A stretch of DNA of 64,000 nt from Nonomuraea montanisoli (GCF_013363975.1 NZ_JABWGN010000005.1:62001-126000); one strand, 5' to 3'. Counted from the first letter of the stretch, positions 6,872 through 16,900 are shown. The notes: generated by a model from the letters alone, not told the origin. A program made the numbers and translations.

Positions 6872-8431
6872 TCAGGTTTCCCTGTCGCCTTCCGTCGGAG
6901 ACCTCTGAAGCATAGGGGACGATTGCCCCTGATGCCAAAGTGGCGGGCCGGCGGCCGGCGTTCGCGTGCCGCTCACGGTTCCCGATGGCGTCGGGGCGTT
7001 CGTCGGCGCTGGGGAAATCATACGTCCCGGGTTCTCCTCCACGTGACGCTGGATGTACACCGACTGCTCCCCCAGCCCGCCGAGGGTGATGTCGTCCCAG
7101 GCCCGCAGGCGTTTCGTCTCCCTGTCGAAGTACAGGACGGACGCCTGCACGGGGGTCGGCTCGGCGTGTTCGAGGGCGCGCAGGCCGGCGCCGCCGGTGG
7201 AGCCCTGGACGAGGACGCGCGTGCCGGTGGGCAGCATGGTGGTGGAGCGGGCGTGGGCGTGCCCGGCGAGGACCATGGGCGTGGCGCCGGAGAAGCCGCG
7301 GCCGATGATCCCGTCGTGGACCGCCACCAGGTCCGGCTTGCCGGTCCGGGCGAGGTGGTCCCGTCCCCACTGCTCGAGCTTGGCGGGGTCGGAGTCGACC
7401 GCCACGGACTTGTCCGGGGTGAAGCGCGGGTCGCCCAGGCCGTAGATGGTCAGGCCGCCCACGCTCTGCGACCTGTCGTCCAGCACGACGGCGTTCTTCT
7501 GCTTCGCGACGGCCTTCTGGGTGGTCATGGAGTCATGGTTGCCGCGGATGTAGACGTACGGGACGCCGAGCCGGCCGATCTCCTCCACGAACTTGTTCTC
7601 GGGCTTGGTGCCGTGGTCCGAGATGTCACCCGTGTCGATGATCATGTCCACGGCGAACTGGTCCTTCAGGGACCGGATCACGTTCCAGGCGAGCGGGTTG
7701 AGGTGGATGTCCGAGACGTGGAGCACCCGGATCGAGCGCGGGTCACCGTCGTACAGCGGCAGCGTCGAGACCGTGTCGTACAGCTTCGAGACGTTCGTCA
7801 CGAGCTTGGTGAGCTGCGACCGGTACGACTCGAACTTCGTCACGATCGACTCCGCGCTGCCCACCAGCGACGGCGCCGCGGCGATCAGGCCGGAGTAGCG
7901 CGGCTCGACCAGCGAGTTCGGCCGGAACGTGGAGGCGGCGAGCACGCCCGTGCCGGCGAGCCCCACTGAGGCGGCGAGCAGGCCGAGCAGCGCGACCTTG
8001 GGCCGCCTGAACACCAGCACCCCCGCCACCAGCGCCCCCGCACCCGCGCACAGCAGCGAGCGGATCACCAGGGCGCGCACGCCGTCGAGCAGGTCGCGCT
8101 CGATGATGCCGGGCAGCCGGTCGGCCAGGCGCGGGTCCTCGATGAGGGCCTTGGCGCGCTCCTGGTCGATGTTCTCCAGGGTGATGCGCAGCCGCAGCGG
8201 CGCGTCGTGGGTGTGGAAGGTGAGCGTGCCCAGCGGGCTCGCGTCGACGACCGTCTCGCCGTGCCAGGCGGGACGGAGCGACATCCCGGTCTCGACGGGG
8301 CCCACCTGGGCCCGCACGGTACCGCTGAGGAAGATGCCGAGCCAGGCGCCGACGGCCGCGACGACGAGCACGGCCGCGACCCTCGACGCTCTGGACGTGA
8401 TGACGGTCCGGAGGATGCGAGCGAGGTTCAT
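6872..8431 (-). CDS. Membrane-anchored metallophosphoesterase
   Basis: The 519-residue protein has one N-terminal membrane segment (about 17-36) and two more (about 121-165), then a calcineurin-like metallophosphoesterase domain. The metal motifs are all present: DIH (241-243), GD (268-269), GNHD (297-300), H372 and GHAH (390-393). A Pro/Thr/Ser-rich tail of about 60 residues follows. Substrate is unknown; the family includes phosphodiesterases and nucleotidases. The orientation of the catalytic domain relative to the membrane is not settled. The TGA stop abuts tRNA-Glu with no spacer, so the mRNA 3' end is probably set by tRNA processing (inference). Confidence 0.9.
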   Translation of the reverse strand: MNLARILRTVITSRASRVAAVLVVAAVGAWLGIFLSGTVRAQVGPVETGMSLRPAWHGETVVDASPLGTLTFHTHDAPLRLRITLENIDQERAKALIEDPRLADRLPGIIERDLLDGVRALVIRSLLCAGAGALVAGVLVFRRPKVALLGLLAASVGLAGTGVLAASTFRPNSLVEPRYSGLIAAAPSLVGSAESIVTKFESYRSQLTKLVTNVSKLYDTVSTLPLYDGDPRSIRVLHVSDIHLNPLAWNVIRSLKDQFAVDMIIDTGDISDHGTKPENKFVEEIGRLGVPYVYIRGNHDSMTTQKAVAKQKNAVVLDDRSQSVGGLTIYGLGDPRFTPDKSVAVDSDPAKLEQWGRDHLARTGKPDLVAVHDGIIGRGFSGATPMVLAGHAHARSTTMLPTGTRVLVQGSTGGAGLRALEHAEPTPVQASVLYFDRETKRLRAWDDITLGGLGEQSVYIQRHVEENPGRMISPAPTNAPTPSGTVSGTRTPAAGPPLWHQGQSSPMLQRSPTEGDRET

Positions 8432-8482
8432 ATGCCTACGTGCCTACCCGCGTCGCGAGACCTACCCGCCTCGCGAGGCAGA

Positions 8483-8833
8483 ATGGCACATGTGATCGAG
8501 GTTACGCGGGAGAAGTTCGAGGAGCTCGTCGCCGAGGCGCTGGACACGATCCCCCCTGAGCTGACCCGTGTCATGAACAACGTCGTCGTCACGGTGGTGG
8601 ACGATCCGCCCCAACCCAACCTTCTGGGCCTGTACACCGGAATTCCCCTTACCGAGCGTGGCGACTGGTACTCAGCGGTTCTTCCCGACCGGATTGAGAT
8701 CTACCGCAATGCGATCTGCCGGGTCTGCGACACCGAGGAGCAGGTCGTCCGGGAGGTGCGGATCACGGTGGTGCACGAGGTGGGGCACCACTTCGGCATC
8801 GACGACGCGCGCCTGCACGAGCTGGGCTGGTGA
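8483..8833 (+). CDS. Small zincin-like metallopeptidase family protein
   Basis: With ATG at 8483 the product is 116 residues. It ends in the zinc motif HEVGHHFGIDDARLHELGW, the short HExxH-type signature of the minimal zincins (COG3824-like) that are widespread in actinobacteria. The upstream part (TPPELTRVMNNVVVTVVDDP-like, then LLGLYTGIPLTERG) matches the family layout. Function is not established; a peptidase role is assumed from the motif. It is divergent from the phosphoesterase gene with a 51-bp gap. Confidence 0.88.
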   Translation: MAHVIEVTREKFEELVAEALDTIPPELTRVMNNVVVTVVDDPPQPNLLGLYTGIPLTERGDWYSAVLPDRIEIYRNAICRVCDTEEQVVREVRITVVHEVGHHFGIDDARLHELGW

Positions 8834-8934
8834 CCCGGAGGGCGCCGGTTGCCCTCTTCTGCTTGCGGTACGTGGCCTGATCAGGCACCTTAGGTGACGT
8901 ACTGAATACTCACAGTCAGGCACAGCGGAGTCCA

Positions 8935-10227
8935 ATGGGGGCCATGCGGACGCGACGGCTGCCGGGACGGCATCGCCGTGCTGAAGATCACCAAGCCACC
9001 TACGGCGAGGTCCTCGCCATCGGCGAGTTCCGGGCCCTCTGGTACGGCCAGGGCCTGTCCCTCCTCGGCGACCAGCTCGCCCAGGTGGCCCTCGCCGTCC
9101 TCGTCTACGACCGCACCGGCTCGCCGCTCGCCACCGCCGCCGTCTACGCGCTGACCTACCTGCCGTCGATCGCCGGCGGCCCGCTGCTGGCCGGGCTGGC
9201 CGACCGGTTCGCCCGCAGGGGCGTCATGCTGGCCTGCGACCTGGTGCGCGCGGTGCTGGTGGCCGTCATGGCGCTGCCGGGCATGCCGTTCGCGGTGCTG
9301 TGCGCCCTGGTGTTCCTGGTGGTGCTGCTCGGCGCGCCGTTCTCGGCCGCGCGCGCGGCGTTGCTGCCGGAGGTGCTGGAGGGCGACCGGTACGTCGTCG
9401 GCACGGCGCTGCAGAACATGACGAACCAGGCGGTCCAGATGCTCGGCTTCGCCGCGGGCGGCGCGGTGATCGCCACGCTGGGCCCGTACCGCGCGCTGGC
9501 GCTCGACGCCGCCACGTTCCTCGGCTCGGCGCTGATCCTGGTCTCGGGGGTACGACGGCGGCCGTCGGCGGCGCCCGAGGGCGACCGGCCGTCCATGTGG
9601 ACGATGACGAGGGAGGGCGCGCGGCTGGTCTTCGGCGACAAGGGGCTGCGCACGCTGGTGATGTTCGCCTGGCTCTGCGGGTTCTACGTGCTGCCGGAGG
9701 GGCTGGCCGCGCCGTACGCGGCGACTCTGGCCACCGACACGCTGCCCGCCCCGGTCGTCACCGGGCTGCTGATGGCGGCGATGCCGACGGGCACGGTGCT
9801 CGGGGCGTTCCTGTTCAGCAGGTTCGTCTCGCCGTCGCGGCGGTTGCGGCTGATGGGCTGGATGGCGGTGCTGAGCTGTCTGCCGCTGGTGGTCAGCGCG
9901 CTGCGGCCGCCGCTGGTCGTGGTGCTGGCGGCCTGGGTCCTGTCGGGGGTGGGCGGGGCCTACCAGCTCGCGGCCAACGCCGCGTTCGTGCAGCGGGTTC
10001 CCGCCGAGCGGCGCGGGCAGGCGTTCGGGCTGGCGCAGTCGGGGCTGATGGCCGCGCAGGGCGCCGGGATCCTCGTGGGCGGCCTGGCCGCCGAGAGACT
10101 CGGCCCGGAGCTCGTGGTGGCGCTGGCCGGCGTCATGGGAGTGACGTGCGCGGCCGCGCTGGCCATGCTCTGGACCGAGTCCCGGACTGACGGCCCCCGC
10201 CGGGTCCGCGCCTCGGCGCCCACCTGA
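8935..10227 (+). CDS. MFS transporter
   Basis: The 430 residues form about 12 hydrophobic segments, with the MFS loop 2-3 motif as GLADRFARRGVML (near 93-105) and the drug-exporter-like layout of DHA3-type proteins (ALWYGQGLSLLGDQLAQVAL in the first helix). It should export or import a small compound by proton coupling; the substrate is unknown. ATG 8935 has GGAG 5 nt upstream; ATG 8944 is an alternative. Its stop touches that of the convergent PspC-domain gene. Confidence 0.9.
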   Translation: MGAMRTRRLPGRHRRAEDHQATYGEVLAIGEFRALWYGQGLSLLGDQLAQVALAVLVYDRTGSPLATAAVYALTYLPSIAGGPLLAGLADRFARRGVMLACDLVRAVLVAVMALPGMPFAVLCALVFLVVLLGAPFSAARAALLPEVLEGDRYVVGTALQNMTNQAVQMLGFAAGGAVIATLGPYRALALDAATFLGSALILVSGVRRRPSAAPEGDRPSMWTMTREGARLVFGDKGLRTLVMFAWLCGFYVLPEGLAAPYAATLATDTLPAPVVTGLLMAAMPTGTVLGAFLFSRFVSPSRRLRLMGWMAVLSCLPLVVSALRPPLVVVLAAWVLSGVGGAYQLAANAAFVQRVPAERRGQAFGLAQSGLMAAQGAGILVGGLAAERLGPELVVALAGVMGVTCAAALAMLWTESRTDGPRRVRASAPT

Positions 10228-10533
10228 TCACTGCTGGGGCTTCTGCTCGTCGTTCCAGGAGGCGGGGGTGTCGGTGCTGTTCTGCCAGGTGGACTTGGCC
10301 TGCTGCTTGGCCAGCACGTCCTGGACGATCGAGGTGTCCCTGCCCTGCTCCGGCATGAGCAGCCAGCCGATCGCGTACAGGCCGACCCCCACCCCGCCGA
10401 AGAGCGTCGCCACCGCGAGCGCGATGCGAACCAGGTTGGCGTCGACGCCGAGGTACTCCCCGACGCCCGAGCAGACGCCCCCGATGATCCTGCCGTCGTG
10501 AGTCCTGCGCAACTGCTTGATGTTGTCGTTCAT
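10228..10533 (-). CDS. PspC-domain membrane protein
   Basis: A 101-residue protein with a PspC domain: KQLRRTHDGRIIGGVCSGVG, then EYLGVDANLVRIAL, a single membrane helix (ALAVATLFGGVGVGLYAIGW) and the closing LLMPEQ. PspC proteins take part in envelope-stress responses. The stop is back to back with that of the MFS gene, leaving no room for an intergenic terminator. Confidence 0.93.
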   Translation of the reverse strand: MNDNIKQLRRTHDGRIIGGVCSGVGEYLGVDANLVRIALAVATLFGGVGVGLYAIGWLLMPEQGRDTSIVQDVLAKQQAKSTWQNSTDTPASWNDEQKPQQ

Positions 10534-10637
10534 GTCTCAAGAGTGCCCCCGCGGCCCTCTTTGGCACATCGGGAATCACCCTGTAGAAACCCTGGTAGCC
10601 CCTTACGTGTAGGCGCTTGTGCGAGGAGAGGATCGCG

Positions 10638-11792
10638 ATGGACGACCTGCTGCGCGTGGACGACCGGCTCAACGGGGATCAGCGGCTGATCCGCGACACG
10701 GTGGCCTCGTTCGTGTCCGACCGCGTCCTGCCGCACGTGGCCGACTGGTTCGAGCAGGGCGTGTTCCCGGCGCGCGAGCTCGCCCCCGAGCTGGGCTCGC
10801 TCGGGCTGCTCGGCATGCACCTGGAGGGGTACGGCTGCGCCGGCACCGACGCCGTGTCGTACGGCGTGGCCTGCCGCGAGCTGGAGGCCGGCGACTCGGG
10901 GCTGCGCTCGTTCGTGTCGGTGCAGGGCTCGCTGGCCATGTTCCCCATCTGGCGGTACGGCTCCGACGAGCAGAAGGAGGAGTGGCTGCCCCGGATGGCG
11001 GCCGGCGAGGCGATCGGCTGCTTCGGCCTGACCGAGCCCGACCACGGCTCCGACCCGGCCGGCATGCGTACCTACGCCAAGCGCGACGGGTCCGACTGGA
11101 TCCTCAACGGCTCCAAGATGTGGATCACCAACGGCTCGGTCGCGGACGTCGCGGTCGTGTGGGCGCAGACCGACGAGGGCATCCGCGGCTTCGTCGTGCC
11201 GACGTCCACGCCGGGCTTCTCCGCCCCTGAGATCCACCGCAAGCTGTCCCTGAGGGCCTCGGTGACGTCGTCCCTGTACTTCGACGACGTCCGGCTGCCG
11301 GGCTCGGCCGTACTGCCCGGGGTGACGGGCCTGAAGGGTCCGCTGTCGTGCCTGTCGGAGGCGCGTTTCGGCATCCTGTGGGGAGTCGTGGGCGCGGCGC
11401 GCGCGTGCCTGGAGGCTGCGGTGGAGTACGCGAGGACGCGCGTGCAGTTCGGCAAGCCGATCGGGTCGTTCCAGCTCACGCAGGAGAAGCTCGCGTGGAT
11501 GTACGTGGGCATGGCGCAGGCGTCGCTGACCGCGTTCCACCTGGGCGAGCTCAAGGACGCGGGACGTCTGGAGCCGAAGCAGGTCAGCTTCGGCAAGCTG
11601 GCGAACGTGCGCGCGGCCCTGGACATCGCCCGGGAGGCGCGCTCGGTCCTGGGCGGCAACGGGATCACCCTGGAGTATCCGGTCATCCGGCACATGAACA
11701 ACCTGGAGAGCGTGCTCACGTACGAGGGCACGCAGGAGGTGCACCTGCTGACGCTGGGCAAGGCGCTGACGGGGCTCGACGCGTTCCGCTGA
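10638..11792 (+). CDS. Acyl-CoA dehydrogenase, glutaryl-CoA dehydrogenase-like
   Basis: The 384-residue flavoprotein has the acyl-CoA dehydrogenase signatures CFGLTEPDHGSDP (FAD/substrate loop) and the C-terminal LTYEGTQEVHLL that holds the catalytic Glu. The GMHLEGYGCAGTDAVSYG segment and overall length are closest to glutaryl-CoA dehydrogenases. The expected role is FAD-dependent oxidation (and decarboxylation if a true GcdH) of an acyl-CoA. ATG 10638 follows GAGGAGAGG. It stands alone, with no ETF or other degradation genes nearby. Confidence 0.9.
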   Translation: MDDLLRVDDRLNGDQRLIRDTVASFVSDRVLPHVADWFEQGVFPARELAPELGSLGLLGMHLEGYGCAGTDAVSYGVACRELEAGDSGLRSFVSVQGSLAMFPIWRYGSDEQKEEWLPRMAAGEAIGCFGLTEPDHGSDPAGMRTYAKRDGSDWILNGSKMWITNGSVADVAVVWAQTDEGIRGFVVPTSTPGFSAPEIHRKLSLRASVTSSLYFDDVRLPGSAVLPGVTGLKGPLSCLSEARFGILWGVVGAARACLEAAVEYARTRVQFGKPIGSFQLTQEKLAWMYVGMAQASLTAFHLGELKDAGRLEPKQVSFGKLANVRAALDIAREARSVLGGNGITLEYPVIRHMNNLESVLTYEGTQEVHLLTLGKALTGLDAFR

Positions 11793-11826
11793 GCCCGCCC
11801 CGCCCCGCTGCGGGCAGACTGGTCGC

Positions 11827-12714
11827 ATGAGGAGTGATCTTCACCCGGCCACGCCTTTCGAGGAGCGGCTCCTGGCCGCCCGTGAGGACGGCCAGGAGGC
11901 CCTGTGCCTGAGCCTGCTTCGCGACGCCGACCTGGCACTGCCGATCACGGCCGCCGCGGCGGGCGGGACCGGCGCCTCCGCCTGGGCGACGGCCGCGGAC
12001 TCCGAGCGGACCTGGTTGCTGGCCTACACCTCCGTCGAGGCGATGCGCCTGGCCACCGGCGGCGTCGCCACGCACTGCCGGGTCGCCTCGCTGGCCGAGC
12101 TGGCGGCCGGCTGGCCCGACCCGGCCTGGGGCCTCGCGGTCAACCCGGGTCTGCCGACCGCGTTCCTGCTGGAGCCGGGCACCGTGGCCCGGCTCGCGGT
12201 CCCGACGCTGGCGCAGGACCTGCTGCTCGACCCCGCGTCGGGCGTGCCGACGGTCCAGAAGCTGCTGTCACCCGCCGACGTCCACGACCTGCTGACCGGG
12301 GAGGAGCCGCGGGTGTCCGGCTACTGCCACCACGCGCTGGACGTCTCCCACATCGCCACGCCCGCCGTCCTCGCCGAGGCTCTGGGCCAGCCCGGCATGG
12401 TGACCGGGGACGGGTCCCTGATCATCCTGCGCTGGCGGCCGGTCGGCTTCAACCTCTACCGCACGCCCTACGGGGGGATCGACGCGGAGAGCAGGGCCGC
12501 GGTGGCCGGCTGGGTGGTCGAGGAGCCGCCGTTCGTCGGGATGGGCCTGGTGCCCAACGCCGATCACGTCGTCCGCGAGTACAAGGTGTACGGCGTGGGC
12601 CTGCCGCACGGCGCGGAGATCTGGGAGCTCACGTCGAAGGGGACCGAACACCGGCGCGCGATGTACCACGGCGACCTGCGGCGGTGGCTGCTGGTGGGGA
12701 GGCGGACGGCGTGA
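11827..12714 (+). CDS. SseB-domain protein of the giant-protein locus
   Basis: This 295-residue protein resembles the SseB N-terminal family: LCLSLLRDADLALPI near the start, WLLAYTSVEAMRLATGG, a WGLAVNPGLPTAFLLEPG core and LLSPADV. SseB-like proteins often accompany type VII secretion genes in actinobacteria. The second half (from about residue 165) has no family I recognise. The stop overlaps the next start (GTGA), so the two are translationally coupled. A CAGACT lies 6 nt before the ATG, so the transcript may be leaderless (inference). Confidence 0.78.
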   Translation: MRSDLHPATPFEERLLAAREDGQEALCLSLLRDADLALPITAAAAGGTGASAWATAADSERTWLLAYTSVEAMRLATGGVATHCRVASLAELAAGWPDPAWGLAVNPGLPTAFLLEPGTVARLAVPTLAQDLLLDPASGVPTVQKLLSPADVHDLLTGEEPRVSGYCHHALDVSHIATPAVLAEALGQPGMVTGDGSLIILRWRPVGFNLYRTPYGGIDAESRAAVAGWVVEEPPFVGMGLVPNADHVVREYKVYGVGLPHGAEIWELTSKGTEHRRAMYHGDLRRWLLVGRRTA

Positions 12715-13115
12715 GCCGGCATTTCTACCGGGTCCGCTGGCGGGGCGCGGTGTATGTGGCCGCCCCCGAGCCGCATTCCCTGGAGCTGTGGGTACGGCTG
12801 CGCAGCCCCGAACCCGTGGAGGGTTTCGAGCAGGTCGAGCCGGGATGTCATGTGCGCACGGTTCCGGTCACGGAGTGCGACGGTCTGGAGTTCGTCTCGA
12901 CGGTGTGCCGGTGGCGCGGCGAGCGTTTCGACGTGCACGACGAGCGGGACGGGAAGCTGCTGCTCGAATACCTGGGCGGCTCCGCTCTCACCGCGCGGGA
13001 GCTGGGGCTGGAACGGGTCGAGCGGGGCGTCTACCGCCTGTGGGTTCCCGCCTCGGAGGTCACCGGCCTTCACCAGGAGGCCGTACGCCTGGATATCGGC
13101 CACCACCGCAATTGA
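12711..13115 (+). CDS. Small protein coupled to the SseB-like gene
   Basis: The 134-residue product starts at GTG 12711 inside the stop of the upstream gene. It is predicted to be mostly beta strand: RHFYRVRWRGAVYVAA, then CRWRGERFDVHDERDGKLLLE, then GVYRLWVPASEVTG. I do not recognise the family. It has no signal peptide, membrane segment or cysteine cluster, and only two Cys in all. Coupling to the SseB-like protein suggests that the two act together. Confidence 0.75.
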   Translation: MSRHFYRVRWRGAVYVAAPEPHSLELWVRLRSPEPVEGFEQVEPGCHVRTVPVTECDGLEFVSTVCRWRGERFDVHDERDGKLLLEYLGGSALTARELGLERVERGVYRLWVPASEVTGLHQEAVRLDIGHHRN

Positions 13116-13164
13116 TCTCAGGCTCTTGTCTATTGATGTTCATGTGACGGAAACTTAGGGGAAA

Positions 13165-13179
13165 TACGACAGTGTCGTA
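13165..13179. promoter_or_regulatory. Perfect palindrome upstream of the giant-protein operon
   Basis: TACGACA-G-TGTCGTA is a perfect 7-bp inverted repeat with a single central base, 34 bp upstream of the YbaB-like start. The length and symmetry fit an operator for a dimeric regulator. No regulator gene adjoins it. Confidence 0.5.
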
Positions 13180-13213
13180 AGAGACACAAACGGGCTTGAG
13201 GTCTGGGGGTGTC

Positions 13214-13618
13214 ATGGATTCGCCTGATCGGCCCGACGTAGCGGGAATGAGGGCGTACGCCGAAGAACTGCAAGGCATGTTCCAGCGCATCCAGGACGCG
13301 GGCGCGGAGTTGCACGCCAAGGCCAGGGCGATCCAGGTCACCGAGACCTCACGCGATGGCCTGGTCTCGGTGACGGTGAGTGCCCGCGGCGAGCTCGTCC
13401 GGCTGGACCTCGACCCCCGCATCTACCGGCGACCCGACGCGCGGCACCTGGCCGACACGATCGCGGAGACCGCCCGGCGGGCGACGGCCAGAGCCCAGGA
13501 GCGCGTGGTCGAGATCTTCGAGCCGGTGATCCCGACCGAGGAGATCCAGGCGCACCTCAACGGTGACCTCGAAGCCGTCATGGCGCGCCTCACCGAGCGG
13601 ATGGGAGGCACACGCTGA
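13214..13618 (+). CDS. YbaB/EbfC-family protein
   Basis: The 134 residues fit the YbaB/EbfC fold: an N-terminal helix (MRAYAEELQGMFQRIQDAGA), a middle strand pair with VSVTVSARGELVRLDLDPR, and a C-terminal helix with RHLADTIAETARRATARAQE. Canonical YbaB is a nucleoid-associated protein, but variants of this type recur next to WXG100 genes in actinobacteria, where they may serve as chaperones or structural partners (inference). ATG 13214 is preceded by GGGGG. The gene heads the operon that ends in the giant protein. Confidence 0.82.
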   Translation: MDSPDRPDVAGMRAYAEELQGMFQRIQDAGAELHAKARAIQVTETSRDGLVSVTVSARGELVRLDLDPRIYRRPDARHLADTIAETARRATARAQERVVEIFEPVIPTEEIQAHLNGDLEAVMARLTERMGGTR

Positions 13619-13632
13619 AGCCCTGGGATGGC

Positions 13633-13956
13633 GTGGACGTCGCCAAGCAGGTCGTGGAGCTGGGCATCTCCCAGTGGAGCACGATGGCCGAGGACTGGGA
13701 GCAGGAGGCGCCGCAGCTCATGGCGGCGGTCAGCGAAGCGCTGGCCGCCGCGCCGTGGGGCAACGGGGTCGAGGGCCTGCAGTTCAAGACCGCGCATTTC
13801 AACGGCGGCGGTCCGAACCAGATGCTCACCCAGTGCGCCGAGCTGACCACGCAGATCACCGACGCCGGCGAAAGGCTGCGCACGACCGTGGACAACACCC
13901 TGCACGCGAACGCGGTCACGTACGAGGACGTCACCAACGGGCTGAAGGAGATCTGA
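13633..13956 (+). CDS. WXG100-like small protein
   Basis: The 107-residue all-helical protein has two helices around a W-x-G-like turn (AAAPWGNG near residue 40) and resembles the WXG100 family of type VII secretion substrates. Its C-terminal helix (ERLRTTVDNTLHANAVTYED) carries a Y-x-x-x-D-like end, the feature read by the EccC secretion ATPase. GTG 13633 is taken as the start; the frame is open back to a CTG at 13615, which has GGGAGG at good spacing, so the true start may be there. It stands 10 bp before the giant gene. Confidence 0.7.
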   Translation: MDVAKQVVELGISQWSTMAEDWEQEAPQLMAAVSEALAAAPWGNGVEGLQFKTAHFNGGGPNQMLTQCAELTTQITDAGERLRTTVDNTLHANAVTYEDVTNGLKEI

Positions 13957-13966
13957 GGCCCAGGAC

Positions 13967-16900
13967 GTGACCTTCAACGGCACCTCCAGCCCCGTCAGCG
14001 TCGGCGGCGCGGGGATCGGCGACCCGTCGACCGTGCGCATCGACCGGGACGTCATGCCCGCCTGGGAGACCAACGCGCTGCCCCCCTGGGTGGTCAACTG
14101 GCTGATCCCCATGCTGTCCGCCGGCCAGAAATGGCCGGAGGCCAGCGAGAGCGGGCTGTCGAAGCTGTGCCAGGCGTACGAGGACCTGGGCAAGGGGGTC
14201 ACCGGCTGCACGCCGCGGGCCGGCGCGGCCGCGCGTACCATCGTGACCGGCTGGAGCGCGCCGGCCACCGCCAACTTCCTCACCAGGGCCAAATTCCTGT
14301 ACGGCCACGAGGGCGGGATGACGGGCGTCGCCAGGAACTCGACGGCCTACGCGCAGCAGGCGAGCAACTTCGCCGTCGAGACCCAGTACTCGAAGCTCTC
14401 CATCAACGTGGCGTTCTGGGTCACGGTCGTCGCCATCGCCATCGCCATCATCGTCAACTTCTTCACCGCGGGATCCTCCACCGCGCTCATCGGCCCGGCC
14501 GCGGCCGGCGCCCGCGCCGCCATCAGCCGCATCCTCGTCAGGCTCGCGATCGCCGGCTCCAGGCCGATCACCGCGACGCAGCTCGCGCGGGTGAGCACGC
14601 TCAGCGGCGCCACCGGTCCCGGCCTGATCAGCAGGGTGCTGGCCACCGAGTTCGGCCACGAGCTCGTCGAGGAGATCGGCGAGGAGTTCTTCATCGACGC
14701 GGTCGCCCAGTACCAGCAGATCAAGATGGGCACCAGGAAGGAATGGGACTTCGACCGGTCCATGGCCGCGATCCTCGGAGCGGGCGGCGGCGCGATCGTG
14801 GGCATGAAGGTCGCCGGGCCCGTCTCCCGCGTCACCGGCCGCGTGCCGGGGTTCGCGGGCCGGGCGCTCACCACCGGCGTGACCAACACGATCGCCTCCC
14901 CCGTCGGCAGCTTCATCGCCAACGGCCTGGTCTACGGCCAGTGGGAGAACCCGTTCACCTACGACAGCATGACGGGCGGCTTCTTCGGCGGCGCCGGGCG
15001 CACCGGATCCATCAGCCCGTTCAATCCCTCGGTGGCCTCGGCGGTGATCCACCCGCTGACCACTCTGGCCTCCGCCTACGACCTCGCGGCACGCGCCGAC
15101 GCCGCCCGCGCGGCCGGCGGCCCGCCGGGAGGAAGCCCGGACGGGAGCCCGGTGGGCGGCGGGCCCGGCACCGGGGGTGGCCCCGGCTCCGGCGGCGGTC
15201 ACCAGGGCGGGCTCGTGAGCGTGCCCCAGCCCGCGGCGGCCGGCGCCCCGAGGGCGGCCGGCTCCGCACCGCACGCCCCCGCGATGGCGGGCGCCGGGCC
15301 GTCGGCCACGGGCCGGAGCGACGGCGACGGGCGCGGGGCCGTCGCGCCGGATCCGGGCGGGTCCGGGGCCAGGCACGGCTCCGCCTCCCGGGCACACCCG
15401 GCCCAGGCCCACCAGGCCCAGGCCCATCCGGCCCAGGCGGACGCGCAGTCCTCCCAGACCGGCGCCTCGCCGGAGCCGGGTGAGAGCGCGCACCGCCCCT
15501 CCGGCCGAGGCGGCGCGTCCGGGCAGGGCCAGACGGGGACGGCGCCGCAGTCCTCGCCCGACACGGCACAGCCCCTCTCGCCCGAGTCGCCCGATTCGGG
15601 GGAGGGGACGGGCCGGCGTGCCGCCGACGGGCAGACGCAAGGGAGGGGTGACGCCGCTCCGCAGCCGGACCACCCGACCGCGCGGCCGGACGGTCAGCCC
15701 GCCCATGCCTCCGGTGCGGCATCCCCCGCCGGCCCGACCGCGACAGGCGACCAGAGCGCGACCCCCCAGCCGGCCCAGCACGCGCAGCAGACGGATCCGG
15801 CCGGCCACGGAGCGGGGAACACCGCCGCCTCCTCCGCGGGGCAGGCCGCCGCGATCACCGCCCAGGCCGCCGCCGAGCGGGCCCGCACGGCTCTGATCGG
15901 CGCGCTCGCCACGGACTTCTCCAACGCGGTGATCGGCCCGACCGGAGACCTCCTCATCACCTCCGACTCCGGCGTGCGCATGATCCCCGCCGCCACCATG
16001 AACCGCCTGCGCGCCGCTCTGGACACCCGCGCCCAGGAGGTCACCAACACCGCGGACCTGCAGGCGGAGGCGACCGCGATGCTGACGGTCGCCCAGGAGG
16101 GCGAAACCCCCGCCCCCTCCACCGCGCCCGGTCAGGGCGCCCCGGCGGCCGCGGCGCCGGCCAGCAGGCCGGGAACGGTCACCTCGCGACCGGTCCCCGG
16201 AACCAGACACGTGCCCGACGGCCGCCAGGGCCCCGACCTGACCCTGGACGAGGTGCACCGCGCCCTCTCCGAGCTGCACCCACGCCACTTCCTCGACGAG
16301 GAGGTGACCGGGTTCACCTGGCTGGAGGCGGGCCGCCTGCTGGCGGTCCGGACGAAGTCGAACGGCACCTTCTACTTCCGCCCCGTCATCGGGTGGACGG
16401 ACGTCGCGAGCGCCCTGCTCAGCCACCGGTCCCGCCTCGGGCTGGGCCAGGAGGAGGTCGCGAACGGGGCGGGTTTGTCGGTCGGCGAGTACGCCCGCCT
16501 GGAGGAGGGCCGAGGGCGGCGTCCGTCCACGCGGACGCTCACCGCCCTGTCCCAGGCCCTGTCCCTGACGGACAACGAGACGGCCGCCCTGCTGCGCATC
16601 GCCGACGAGGGCGGCATGAGCCCGGGCCTGATGGGCGAGACCAGGATCCGCACGGGCACCAGGAGCGACCCGCACCTGGTCCATTTCGGCCCGCGCATCG
16701 GCGAAGGACAGGTCTCCCGGGTCTGGCTGCACGAGATCACCGACACCCTCCAGGAGGTGCTGGCGGGCGACGAGCGCGGACGGCGGCGCATCCTGCCGCA
16801 CCGGCGCGGCGAGAACACCCGCGACATGTGCGTGCACGCGCAGCTCAACGAGCTGGAGCTGCTGGCCGACAAGTGGCGCAAGGCTTCCACGCCGGCCGAG

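Noticed and set aside
16410..16620. Treating the giant protein as a transcription factor because of its HTH
   Set aside because: The HTH is a small insertion within a protein with a CpnT-like N-terminus, a membrane segment and huge beta-rich regions, so a regulator role is not the simplest reading.
13931..16837. Long antisense frame (968 codons) opposite the giant gene
   Set aside because: It is a shadow frame produced by GC-rich codon bias. Its composition (Arg/Gly/Ala/Pro) fits no fold, while the plus strand has clear domains. The same holds for long frames opposite 17021-20311, 20321-22603, 30572-32770 and 54613-56832.
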